Shown in pieces: positions 11,642-22,165 of a DNA stretch of 64,000 nt. This stretch comes from Aquanectria penicillioides. Its lineage: Eukaryota; Ascomycota; Sordariomycetes; Hypocreales; Nectriaceae. Where the stretch lies: contig PYIU01000003.1 in assembly GCA_003415625.1 (NCBI GenBank), positions 3,658,001-3,722,000 of the forward strand, in the 5' to 3' direction. A model generated the notes under the pieces. The model was given only the letters and a program-made list of their open reading frames with translations, searched no databases and had not been told where the DNA came from. How positions within the stretch are numbered: the stretch's first letter is position 1; the number at the start of each line of letters is the position of its first letter. The position numbers and the translations under genes were made by a program.

Positions 11642-13703
11642 TCAATCTGGCTGCCACTCTTGCACCAGTTGCGCCGAGAGTGCACTCACATTCCAGCCGG
11701 TTAACGAACTAATGCGGTCTATGCCACGCAAGATAGCTTGCTGCTGAGGCTCATATGTCATTCGCTTAGCCGCCAAGTAAAACGATGCGAGAAGACTGAA
11801 ATCCCAATTCGTCATCGTGTCGTTGTTGAGACTGATGGCGCATATCCGTTGAGCATGCCAGAGGGGGGATATCAACACCGAGCGCCCATGCTCTTTGGGG
11901 AGCGTTCGAGGCCTGTTCTGAAGCAGAAGTAACATTGAGGTATGATAGAGCTGGTTCGCCAAGATAGCGGCGCCGTTTGTGAATAGAACTAGAGGGAAAA
12001 GTTCTTCACTTTCTTCTATCTCCCACATTGGTTTGAAATCCCGAGGCCGATTGGTGTACCACATGTTCAGGGATTCGGTAAGAGACTTCCAGTTCTGGGC
12101 AGTCGACGGGCGACCATGGGCTCCAGGAGTGGTTGGAAGATCTTGGCCAAAGCAGTGGTTGAGCACTTGAGCACAGAGCAACACCGGTTCACGGTCGTAC
12201 TTCAACGACTCTCGGAAGATTACGGGAAGCGGCGACGAGGCGCCATACGAAAGGATATTAGGGATCGATACTGGGGAGCCGTTCATGAGCCCAACGCTTA
12301 GCTCTATGATATGATTAATAATTGACTGAGCGTTGCTTTGAACCAACTTACCAAGTCTTAATGTCATCCATGAAAGAGCCAAATTGATGGAAGGGTATTG
12401 GTCCTGGAAAATTGGCGAGCTCAACAGGCCAAATGAAATGTTCTTTGACGGGCTCTGCCAGGACGTTGGTGCAACTACAGCATGGCGACGAAGAGCAGCG
12501 AATGCAAAGACAATGGCGCTGTGTAGTATGTCTGTACTTGACCCACTGGGATCGGGTGTCACTATGTACTGGGCGCCAAAATCCGATTCTACATGTTCGT
12601 CGAGGGTCGTCATGGCAAGGGCGAGGAGGGAGTCGAGAACAGGGATCGAGTCCATGGCAATGCGAGGAATTAATAAGCCAAACGTCATGGCGGTATCGCC
12701 AATATCCAACTAAAAAGGCATAATCATTAAAATTGAAACTTTTTTGCTCTGGGAACAAAAAGTACATACCCATGGCGCAATGTTGTATCGGTAGTGTCGC
12801 AATAATTGTACAGCCCGATCCTGTGGCAGATGCGTGCAATTTTGAAATGCGCCAGCAGAGGACTTGGCCACGATCTCTAAATGGCTTGGGGAAAAGTCCT
12901 TTTGCAGGTTTGGTGGTGATCCAAAGTAGCTTTCATTTTCGAGGACATTCGACGACGACACTGGTGGTGGCACGTAATTGTCATGTCCCAGAGACAACAA
13001 CCCATCCAGAGCGGTTTCGTAGGCTGCATTGGAAGGCGAAATGCCGACGGTATAGCTCCCAGGGTCTTGCAGATCATGGCTTCCTTGGCCACCGGGGATG
13101 GAGTCGCGATGTTGTCTAGAGCGGGACTGATTAGGTTGGGCGGTTCCGGTAACAGCTCGGTTGTATCGCCCTCTGGCTGCGATTGCGACCCAGGTAGCGG
13201 CAGCAGTTGTTGTTGCTGCTGCTGCCGCTGCTGGGGAGGCAGATCCGACCTGGGCAGAGTGCTCGTGCTCTCAGAGTCTTTGGAAGGCTCATCATCATCT
13301 TGAAGCTTGATGCCTTCTTGGATCGTGACTGACTCTGGCACGACGAACTGTGAGGACTCGTTAGTGGGAACCGGTCATGCAAGATGCGCTGGAGCTATGG
13401 ATCCTGACGACAACGCACCCTTAGCTTCCCGTATACTGGTTTGGTGACGCGGTCTGAGCCACCGGTGGTTTTGGCATTCTTTTCCAAGAAGGACAGACGT
13501 GTGCCATACTGGCACTCGAATCCGCCGTCAAGGCACCTGCGACACGACGGTTTACCTTCATCACCTAACAAATCAGCCGTGTTAGTCAGTTATGATACCA
13601 CCGAAGGATTTTTGGGGGACTTACATTTCCGTCGGCGCATGCGGCATTTGAAACATCCTGTCCTCGTCCTCTTCAGGCGGGTCTTTGAGCCCGTATCAGC
13701 CAT
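11642..13703 (-). CDS. Zn2Cys6 transcription factor (fungal-specific TF domain, PF11951 type)
   Basis: Nuclear regulator. Five exons on the minus strand: 13703-13625, 13564-13419, 13347-12770, 12709-12352 and 12303-11642, about 607 residues. Exons 1 and 2 build the zinc cluster: RTRTGCFKCRMRRRKC joined to DEGKPSCRRCLDGGFECQY, giving all six cysteines. Then come a Gln/Pro-rich linker and the regulator domain (YNIAPWLDIGDT, NQLYHTSMLLLLQNRPR, LWHAQRICAISL, ISSLTGWNVSAL). A frame change near 13072-13095 in the linker needs one extra base; with it the exons total 608 codons exactly. The start at 13703 is preferred over an upstream in-frame ATG because the zinc cluster normally lies close to the N-terminus. 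The gene is divergent from the xylose-reductase-type gene, with only 358 bp between start codons, so it may control that gene and the cluster to its right. The target is not shown by the sequence. Confidence 0.87.
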
Positions 13704-14061
13704 TGTCGAGTTGGAATCGTATGGGGAAAAGGTGGGATGGAGGGGAGAAAGGAAGAGCGCCAAACGGGGAAAGATGAAGCCTTCATCGTTCGGGGTCGAG
13801 CTAAATGCTCCGCCCGACGTTGCCCCTTTAGGCAACTTTAAACGCTCCGGGGTGGGACGCCGGCGGCGAACCCGGAATTGTTTAGCGCCGAGCTACCCAT
13901 GTTTTCCTGACTCGGGCTCCATCGTGATCTCATAATGGAGGGGAAGGAGCTGTCATGGAGACGGGGTTGCGTTGACAATAAAGGTGGCCGTCCCATACTT
14001 TGTGGTGTTATTATTCTGCCTCAATTTCATCTTCATTCACTCGCCGAAACTCTGTAGAACA
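13704..14061. promoter_or_regulatory. Shared divergent promoter of zinc-cluster regulator and aldose reductase genes
   Basis: The 358 bp between two outward-facing start codons. It contains an inverted CGG triplet pair, CGG-N5-CCG, at 13864-13874 (with another CGG directly before it), the arrangement bound by many Zn2Cys6 dimers, and one CreA-type hexamer CCGGGG at 13847-13852. That the neighbouring regulator binds here is inference. Confidence 0.45.
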
Positions 14062-15344
14062 ATGGCTCCCTCTACTGTTAAGCTGGCCTCCGGCCACGAG
14101 ATGCCCCTTGTCGGCTTTGGCCTCTGGAAGGTCCCTGCTGATCAGGCCGCTGAGACCGTCTACAACGTAAGTATAACCTTGATTCTTTAATTCGATGAGA
14201 GAGGAAGGCCTTTCTTTCTGGTGGAATTTTTTTTTTTTTTTTGCGCTCTTTGCTAACAATTTCCCGTGCAGGCCATCAAGGCTGGCTACCGCCTGTTCGA
14301 TGGTGCTTATGGTACGTTCTTGTCAGAAACTCGATTCAACTCTGACGCCTTGCGCAACCCCCAATGAAGCCAATTCGAAGCGAACCCCTCATTTCTGACC
14401 ACAATTATTCATAAAACAGACTACCAGAATGAGAAGGAGGCCGGTGAGGGTATCAAGCGCGCCATCGAGGAGGGCCTTGTGAAGCGTGAGGATGTCTTCG
14501 TCACCACCAAGCTCTGGAACAACTACCACAGCCGCGAGCACGCCCTTGAGATGGCTAAGCTCCAGAACGAGGCCTGGGGTCTCGGCTACATCGATCTTTA
14601 CCTCATCCACTTCCCCGTTGCTCTCGAGTACATTGAGCCTGAGAAGCGACGCTTCCCCGTAAGTTACCACTCACGAAGACTAAGATGGACGCTCTGGGTT
14701 ACTGTTGCCTCATGCATGGACGAGACTAACTCAAAACTTCACAACAGGCTTGGTGGATGGATGATGCTGGCTCCGTCAAGACCGCCAACGTTCCTATCCG
14801 GGAGACCTGGGAGGCTCTTGAGACCGTTGTTGACCAGGGTATTGCCCGTTCCATCGGTGTCTCCAACTTCCAGGCTCAGTCGCTTTACGACGTTCAGCGA
14901 TACGCCCGCCACCCCATCTCTTCCCTCCAGATCGAGCACCACCCCTACCTCGCCCAACCCGACCTGATCGCCATGGCTCAGGAGAACAACATCGTCATCA
15001 CCGCATACTCTTCCTTCGGCCCCCAGAGCTTCATGGAGCTCAACGGAATCTTCTCCGTCCGTGCCAAGGGTGCCCAACCCCTCCTCGAGACTGAGCTCGT
15101 CAAGTCTCTCGCCGAGAAGCACGGCAAGACCCCCGCCCAGGTCCTCCTCCGATGGGCTACCCAGCGCAACATTGCTGTTATCCCCAAGTCCAACAACCCT
15201 GGCCGCCTGGCCCAGAACCTGGACGTCACCAGCTTCGACCTCGCCCAGGAGGAGATTGAGAGCATCAGCGCCCTCGACCGTGGTCTCCGCTTCAACGACC
15301 CCGGTTTCTACCTCCCCAACTTCCCCCTGCGCATCTTCGCTTAA
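14062..15344 (+). CDS. NAD(P)H-dependent aldose (D-xylose-type) reductase, AKR2B/GRE3 family
   Basis: Cytosolic aldo-keto reductase turning aldoses such as D-xylose or L-arabinose into polyols. Four exons: 14062-14166, 14272-14311, 14420-14658, 14748-15344, all in phase, 326 residues (usual length 315-325). It begins [24 protein letters not shown] in type. The catalytic tetrad is visible: Asp in GYRLFDGA, Tyr in [10 protein letters not shown], Lys in TTKLWNN and His in LIHFP. Family marks include [28 protein letters not shown] and IPKSN...R, where Lys-Ser-Asn and Arg form the 2'-phosphate pocket of xylose reductases, so NADPH or dual cofactor use is likely. It differs from the canonical mould xyl1 product (DGAYDYQNE instead of DGACDYGNE), so it may be a paralogue with another sugar preference. 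Neighbours: a regulator on the left (divergent), a Sde182-like gene on the right (convergent). Confidence 0.88.
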
Positions 15345-15708
15345 ACTGGGGAAGATGAATTAAAAAAAAACCCCCCAAAAAAACAGATACGATATATAGA
15401 CGAAATACAAAATAATGATAGACATGTTCTGAATACCTCACCGCCATTGATGAAAATGTGAATTGGAATACGATGCTCGCAAAGAACGACAAGGCCAACC
15501 CTTGTCCGGTTCTTGATCAGTGCGCCGAAAAGCGACTTTTTTCAAATTCCGCGTGATAATTTGCATGCATTCGTGACACCACCCACGTGTGACCCCAGGG
15601 ACTGAGAGTGATCCTTGCACGGTACTTGTGAATCATACACATAAATAATCCTTGTTCTTCGTGGGACTAGAATATTGCTTGTTGTCTACCTGTTGCGCAA
15701 AAATTCGC
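15345..15708. other. Convergent 3' spacer
   Basis: The 364 bp between the ends of two convergent genes. It holds the A/C-rich downstream tract after 15360 and nothing else I can identify. Confidence 0.6.
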
Positions 15709-17332
15709 CTACGCCGTAATATCAAAAGACACCTCCTTGAACTGCTCGAAGACGGCAGCAATGTCCTCCTGGTGGGCGCCTCCTCCCCGCAGGTCCTTGT
15801 TGGTTGTCTGGACCACCACTCGCTTGTAGCTCGTCAAATTGGGCGAGCCGGCGTCTGTAACTTCGAGAATAAAGTGGAGGACCTGACCCTTGGCTTTGGG
15901 CTGTCGGTTCAAGAGATCCACACAGCAGTTCTCCGGGGGAGGCAGAATAACATCAACGACCTTGCTCTCGTCGTCCTTCTTTTCAATTTTTGTTCCATTA
16001 ACTTCAATGGGGATGAACCATTGCGAAGCGCTAGGCTCGCAGTACTGCCACCACTTGAAGGTGAGGGCATCTCCATCGGGGTCGTAGGTTGCTGAAGCAT
16101 CCAGCGTCAAGGTTGAGCCAGCCTCGGCCTCGATGTAGATATTCTCAGGGCCAGACGAGCCGTTGACGGATATAACAGGGTGGTGGTTGGCGGATGCCAG
16201 ATCCGAGTTCATGGACCACTTGATTCTGGCAGCAAAGTCGTTCTGGAAGGCATCTCGCCATCGCCAGATGGTGGCATGGTTGGAAACGTACTTCTTTCCG
16301 TCCTTGCCAACGACCAAGTCAGTGGCGTCGCTGTAATGCTTGCTGGCTAGGCCGTCGGGGCTAATATCGGTGAGGTTGTATCGGCCTCCCCAGGAACCAT
16401 ATTCGGGGTGCTCTGGGACGCCAAGGCCGTTCTGGATAAGGTACAGGAAGGTAGGGGTGTCACCCTCGGGGATAAAAAGGTAGTCAGGGTAGGCCGAGCC
16501 TAGGGGTCCGATCTGGATGTTCTCCTTGATCCACTCCTTGGTAACCTTTGTGAAATCGGGGCCGCCGCGGTCAAAGCCATAGTACTTGTCACCCGAGATT
16601 CCGGTCCAGGCAGCACGGCCGTAGTTGTTCCATGCGTGGACCGAGGCAATATAAAAGATGTCAGGGAAGGTGTTGCGGATCCAGGCGCCAGTGTCATCCT
16701 GGTCAGAAATGGCATAGACCCTGAGCTTGGCTCTGAGAGCGGCAAACTCCTCCTCGGGAAGAGTCTCCTTGAGTCGGAACAAGACTGAGGCGAGAACATT
16801 GGTCCCACCCCATACCAAGATCCAAAGAGGATCCTCAGAGGGAGCCGTGATTCTCTCCAGGAGCAATTCGGCACCCTGGGTCAAGGGAATATCAGAGCCA
16901 ACTGCCTTGAAACCGTAGACCTGAAAACAGGAAGTTTTGTTAGCAACTGATGTTCCAGAAAAAAAGAAAAAAGAAAAGCAAAACAAAACCAGAAGGGGCG
17001 GAGTATAAATGACTACGTACAGGAGCACCGGACTTGATAATACTCTTCATGTACTCGGCAGAAGGATATGGGAAGTCGGGGTGGGCATGCTTGTTCAGGT
17101 TCTCGACTGCACCAGCATAGGCGTCGACGATCTTATGCATGTCCTGGGGGCAGACCTTGGTCCTCATCCATGTTGACGAACAAGCGACGAGACCCTCGGT
17201 CTGGAACTGGTTGGAGTACAGAAGGTATCTAACGAGCGACTCGGCATCGTCAGGCTCATTGGATATGTCCGACAGGATGAAAACCCGCGGCTTGGAGGGG
17301 AAGGACTGCAGCTTGGAAGTGTCGGTGGCCAT
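15709..17332 (-). CDS. Sde182-like nucleoside-hydrolase-fold protein (DUF1593), intracellular
   Basis: Two exons, 17332-17021 and 16920-15709, separated by a 100-bp intron (GTACGT..TTCAG), giving 507 residues. The N-terminal two thirds match DUF1593 (cellulose-binding protein Sde182, nucleoside-hydrolase-like): FILSDISNEPDDAESLVRYL carries the metal-site block corresponding to DTDPGxDD of nucleoside hydrolases. Next come EGLVACSSTW, ILVWGGTNVLASVL, YAISDQDDTGAWIR and HAWNNYGRAAW. The C-terminal third is the Ig-like Sde182 domain (TLDASATYDPDGDALTFKWWQY..). There is no signal peptide, unlike bacterial secreted members. The expected role is cleavage of an N- or O-glycosidic bond in a small glycoside or nucleoside; the substrate is unknown. 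It is divergent from the polyol dehydrogenase and convergent with the aldose reductase, suggesting a joint catabolic role (inference). Confidence 0.85.
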
Positions 17333-18002
17333 TTTGGAAGCTTGTGATGCAACGTACGAACGACCACTTGACCTGATGCTTCTTCTTTTGATTTTTTTTT
17401 TCCTCTTTTAAATTCCCTCTTCTTTTATTTCACTCGTCTCCTCTCCCCTCATGACATGGCATTCATTATATCCAGGCCCAAGCCCCAGGCCAATGACCCC
17501 ATGATCGCAGGTAGCGCCGAACGGGCGCCGTACTTCTCCCGGACTTTAGCCAAGCATGTCATGCTGTTCCGGATGCGGCAACATTAAGCACCCTCCGCGA
17601 TGCGTGCCGAGATGTGGGACGACGGGGTTGACTGCGGGGATGGTGGCGTACGGGGGAAATTGACATTCGCCCACGGCCCAGCTCCCAGTGGAATCTGCCG
17701 TCCGGGTGACAGATGCTCGGGTCGGGCTCCCTGTCGCGGGATTCCAGCCAGAGCCGGTGCTGGAAGAGGAAGGCCGTCGCACCGCATGGCTTGCTGGCCG
17801 GCTCTCGGGTGACCTGCAGAGACTGCAAAAGCAACGAGGAGAGGCGGCGAGAGAGAGCATTAAGACGATATCGTCGACGGCTGTCGTCTTGCTCGCTCTC
17901 TGCTTTTCTCCCCAGGTTAACTAACATTCCTCGTCGTCCGTCTCGTAAATTGCTCCCTCGCAGACTCGCATCCGTCAATTAAGTCACCAAAAAGTCAAGA
18001 AT
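17333..18002. promoter_or_regulatory. Divergent promoter between Sde182-like and polyol dehydrogenase genes
   Basis: 670 bp with a poly-T/pyrimidine block at 17385-17445. CreA-type SYGGRG hexamers are present in either orientation (for example CCCCAG near 17483 and near 17910, GCGGGG near 17636). A CGG-N3-CCG palindrome lies at 17522-17530. Its position supports joint control of the two genes; binding is inferred only from motifs. Confidence 0.35.
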
Positions 18003-19562
18003 ATGGGTTCCATCGCCGAGCCTATGCCCGCCGTCAATGGCTTTCAGCCATCCGCCGAGGAGCTCCAGCGCCAAGTCAACGGCAAAGGCGCTCACAAAAT
18101 CATCCAGGCTCCTCTCCCCAATCCTTCGCTCGTGGTGACGGCCGACCACACCCTGAAGGCCGTGGATGCGCCCGTCTACGCGCCCATGGCCGGCGAGGTG
18201 CTCGTGCACGTCAAGGCCACTGGAATCTGCGGGTATGATATGATCCCCCCGGCCACGCCTCGGCCAACGTTTCCACCGTTTCCACCAGGTGGTTTGATCA
18301 AACGCAAGGAAATGCTGACGCGCTGGGCAGTTCTGACGTTCACTTCTGGAAGCACGGACAGATTGGTTCCCTGGTCTTCGAGGGCGACTGTATCATCGGC
18401 CATGAGGCTGCGGGAGTTGTTATCCGATGTGGCGAGGGCGTCAAGGATCTGAAACCAGGTATGCCTGCCGGCGTCCCGAACGGCTGGCACCCGTCGACTT
18501 ACATTTGCTGCTAGGTGACAGAGTTGCGATCGAGCCGGGTGTCCCCTGTGGAGAGTGCTTCCTGTGTCTGGAAGGCCGCTACAACCTTTGCGAGGACGTT
18601 GAGTTCGCCGGCGTCTACCCCTATGCCGGAACCCTGCAACGATACAAGATTCATCCCGCCAAATGGCTACACAAGTGCGTCACTCATAAGCTCGAACCCT
18701 GTTTTGAGGTCTTTTTTTTTTTCTTCTTATGTATGTGTCCAAAAACTGACTTGGTATCGAACCAGGCTTCCCGAGAACGTCTCTTTCGCCGAGGGTGCCC
18801 TCCTCGAACCCCTCAGCGTTGCTCTTCACGGCATCAACACCGCCGGCATCACCATCGGCACTCCCGTTGTCGTTTGCGGTGCCGGCCCGATTGGTCTGCT
18901 TGCCCTCGCTGGCGCTCGTGCGTCCGGCGCTCACCCCATTGTCATTACCGACGTGGAGCCCAAGCGACTTGCATTCGCCAAGGAGATCGTGCCCTCGGTT
19001 ATCACTTACCAGGTCGATCTGAAGAAGAGCAACGAGGAGAACGGAAAGGAGGTGAGGAAGTTGTTTGGAGAGACCGAGTATGTCCAACCTCGCGTGGCAC
19101 TGGAGTGCACAGGCATTGAGAGCAGTGTCTGCTCTGCTGCCTTCATGGTCCGACGAGGTGGTGTGTTGATGGTGATTGGCGTTGGCCGTTCCATCATGAA
19201 CAACCTGCCCTTCATGCACCTGTCTCTTGCTGAGGTATGTCATGCCACATCGGTCTTTTCTTTAACACTCTCTCACATACTCTCTTTGGGTTTCGTCCCA
19301 CTACTCGAACTATTGTCGTACAGAAATTGCTAACACTTTCGCCTCTCTCATCTAGATTGACCTCCGTTTCATCAACCGATACCGAGACACTTGGCCAGCT
19401 GGCATTGCTTGCATCGAAGGAGGACTCGTCGATGTCAAGAAGCTAATCTCTCACATCTTCCCCTTGGAAAAGGCCAAGGAGGGCCTAGAGCTCTCTTCAG
19501 ACCCCAAGAACGGCACTATCAAGGTGCAAATTGTAGATGATACCGAAACCACATTTTTCTGA
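18003..19562 (+). CDS. NAD+-dependent polyol dehydrogenase (sorbitol/xylitol/L-arabitol 4-dehydrogenase family)
   Basis: Zinc-dependent medium-chain dehydrogenase oxidising a polyol to a ketose in the cytosol. Five exons: 18003-18232, 18331-18458, 18515-18674, 18766-19234, 19356-19562, all in phase, 397 residues. Catalytic zinc ligands are visible in GICGSDVHFW (Cys), GHEAAG (His-Glu) and ALLEPLSVALHG (Glu). The structural zinc site is PCGECFLCLEGRYNLCEDV, with four Cys. The Rossmann loop is VCGAGPIGLLAL. Asp at the end of beta-2 (VITDVEPKRLAFAKE) favours NAD+. The LEPLSVALHG and RYRDTWPA blocks are typical of L-arabitol and sorbitol dehydrogenases. The ~35-residue N-terminal extension is longer than usual for L-arabitol dehydrogenase. 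It is head-to-head with the Sde182-like gene. The exact polyol (L-arabitol, galactitol, sorbitol, xylitol) cannot be read from sequence. Confidence 0.87.
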
Positions 19563-20189
19563 AGAAAAAAAAAAAGAAGAAAAAAAAAGAAAGAAAATGT
19601 TGATGACTATAGATGTATATGATTAAGTAAGCGGGTAGAATGAATCAATAGAAACTTTTGGCATGGCTGAACTAAGCAACATTTACCGTCCACAATCTCA
19701 CAGCTCATACGCGTGCTGTCCCTGTCTCCGTCGTATTATCTGCAGCAGAGCTAAGGCCACGGTTCATGCGTCGCTCCGTCATCAGTCCACCTTGCTGCTT
19801 AGAGAAACCGTTCCCCGAACCCACCGGAGCTTGGACTTCAATAGCGCTCCCAGTTCGCCCTGCTTTCGCCGGGTATGCCCGGGAGAACTCGTGTAACTAT
19901 TGCCAGTGCCACACCAAGTTTCGACCACGGCTGAAATCCTTGCTCGGAGCGTGACTCGGGCCCCATCGCTCGATCCACAAAGCCGACTCAGGGACTAGAG
20001 CCATCCCACACCGCGGCCACACCATGCCACGCGAACCCCAGACCGCAGGCCTGAATAGGCACCTTTAAACGCTTCTCCGCAAACCTAACGCGGATTTGGG
20101 GTCGGAGATGGCGTGTCGACGTTGCCCGGATTTTTTTTTTTACCATCCTGTCGTCATGGGGGAGGAATCGCGGAATCACCTGTGATACT
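19563..20189. other. Spacer upstream of sugar transporter
   Basis: The A-rich downstream tract of the polyol dehydrogenase gene (19563-19597), then about 0.5 kb without a supported gene, ending in a T run near 20131-20140. The remaining upstream sequence of the transporter is described with the CreA cluster. Confidence 0.6.
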
Positions 20190-20264
20190 GTGGGGAACCA
20201 ACCCCAGATCCGCATGTCAACACCATTTCCGTGTCTGGGGTAAGATAGTATAAGTAGTCCGGGG
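20190..20264. promoter_or_regulatory. Cluster of four CreA/Cre1-type sites upstream of sugar porter
   Basis: Four SYGGRG hexamers fall in 75 bp: GTGGGG at 20190-20195 (+), CTGGGG at 20202-20207 (-), CTGGGG at 20235-20240 (+) and CCGGGG at 20259-20264 (+). A TATA-like GTATAAG lies near 20248. Closely spaced pairs are what the CreA/Cre1 carbon catabolite repressor needs in vivo. The start codon of the transporter is about 100 bp downstream. The motif reading is direct; repression is inferred. Confidence 0.5.
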
Positions 20265-20364
20265 ACTTGCTCCAATTTCTCCAACTTCGACTCCAAGACT
20301 CACACGCTATCCTCTTTAGTACTAACTTTCCCTCCCTTTTCCCCCCTAGAGTCAAGCCATCATC

Positions 20365-22165
20365 ATGTCCGATCCAATGGCCAAGGCCGAGAAAGTCGGC
20401 GCCGAGCATCTAGATGCCGTCGATAATGACCTCGCCCACCTGGGCAACCAGGAGGAGCACGAGCTCACTAAGATGGAATCCATCAAGAAGTACCCTCTCG
20501 CTGTCGTCTGGTCCATCTTCGCTGTGTGGTGTGTGCTCCTCGTCTCGTTTGAGAACCAGGCTGCTGGAAACATCATCAGCATCCCCAGATTCCGTCAGGA
20601 CTTCGGCCATGAAGTCGACGGAAGCTATGTGCTGTATGCCAAGTGGCAGTCTGCATTCCAGGGAGCTCCTGTTGCTTCGTAAGTTGATCAATTCTTTTAT
20701 TGCTGTTCTCCTCTTCATTCTCAGATATCGTGGGCTAACGCGGGTGGCTTCTAGTGGCGTTATTGGCGCTCTTGGATGCGGTACCGTTGCCGATTGGCTA
20801 GGCCGCCGTGCAGTCATTATGATCTGCCTTGTGATTTCTTATGCTGCTATTACAATGGAATTCGTTGCTACAACCAATGAGTTGTTTTTCGGCGGCAAGT
20901 TCGTCAACGGTTTCTCCATCGGTGCCCTGGCGTCCGTTACCGTTTCTTATATCGGAGAGGTGAGGAGATCTGCTTGAGGAACCTCAGATCACGAAGACGG
21001 GAAAAAAGCTAACAGCTCATAGGTCACTCCTCTTGCCCTCCGAGGTATGCTTACCTGCCTCACGGGCCTTGCCTACACGCTGGGCCCCCTAGTGGTCGCT
21101 CTTATTGTCAACGACACCGGTACCTTCGACAACCGCTGGGCTTACCGTGCTGTGTTCTGCTCCCAGTTTGGTTTCGCCGCTGTTGCTACAATTTTCATCT
21201 TCTTTATGCCCGAGTACGTCTAACATGGTTGATCGAAATATTCAATTGCTAATAGCGTCCCAAACAGGTCTCCCTGGTGGCTAGCCTCCAAGGGTAAGCA
21301 GGACCAGGCTCTCAAGGCTCTGGCTCGTCTTAGCAGCAAGGGCGAGGAGGGCGAGAAGCGTCTTGCGGTTATCAACCAGACTCTCGAGGAGATTAAGAAG
21401 GAGACCGAAGGTGCCACTTATCTCGAGTGCTTTCGCAAGTCCAACCTTCGACGAACCATCATCTCCATCGCTCCCCTCTGCATCCAGTCACTTTGCGGTA
21501 TCACCTTCATTGCCTCATACGGAACTTACTACATGCAGCTTGCCGGATATTCCACCGCTGAGAGCTTCAAGCTTCAGATCGTCCAGCAGGTTATCTCCTT
21601 GGTCGGAAACGTCATGTCCTGGTACTTGGTCGATCGCATGGGACGTCGCCCTCTTACCGTCTGGGGTCTTGCCGTCCTCAACGTGATCCTCTGGGTCACT
21701 GGTGGTTTGGCTGTTGCCGGAACCCCTGGAGCCATCAAGGGAACAGTTGCCCTGATCCTCCTCTACTGCTGGTGGTACAACGTCACCATTGGTGCCACCG
21801 CTTACACCATTCTTACCGAGGTTGCCACTTCTCGTCTCCGTATCAAGACCATTGCCATTGGTCTTGCTGCCCAGTACCTGCTCAACATGATGTGGAGCTT
21901 TGTTCTCCCTTACCTCTTCAACCCCGATGAGGCGAACTTGGGCGCCAAGCTGGCTTTCATCTTTGGTGGTCTGGCTATTCTCAGTCTCGCCTTCCTTTGG
22001 TTCTACCTTCCCGAGACGGCTGGCCGAACCTATGAAGAGCTCGATGAGATGTTTGTTAAGAAGGTCCCTGCTAGACAGTTCAAGGACTACAAGACTGATG
22101 TCCAGGCCAACGGCGAGGCCGTCAAGACGGTGTATAACGCCGAGGCCAAGCAAGTTGACAACTAA
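20365..22165 (+). CDS. MFS sugar porter (alpha-glucoside/hexose:H+ symporter type)
   Basis: Plasma-membrane sugar transporter of the sugar-porter family. Four exons: 20365-20678, 20755-20959, 21023-21213, 21268-22165, in phase, 535 residues. Twelve hydrophobic segments can be traced. Family marks: GCGTVADWLGRRAVI between helices 2 and 3, the helix 6/7 loop PESPWWLASKGK, VDRMGRRPLTVWG after helix 8, and PETAGRTYEELDEMF after helix 12. The long N-terminal cytosolic segment (about 50 residues) and the sequence around YAKWQSAFQG fit the maltose/alpha-glucoside permease branch rather than the glucose HXT branch, but the substrate is uncertain. It follows the polyol dehydrogenase in the same direction with about 0.8 kb between. 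Likely glucose-repressed, given the CreA-type sites upstream. Confidence 0.9.

Noticed and set aside
18750..18768. T-arm-like GGTTCGATACC on the minus strand as part of a tRNA
   Set aside because: It lies at the end of an intron of the polyol dehydrogenase gene, and no matching acceptor stem, D-arm or anticodon arm is found around it.
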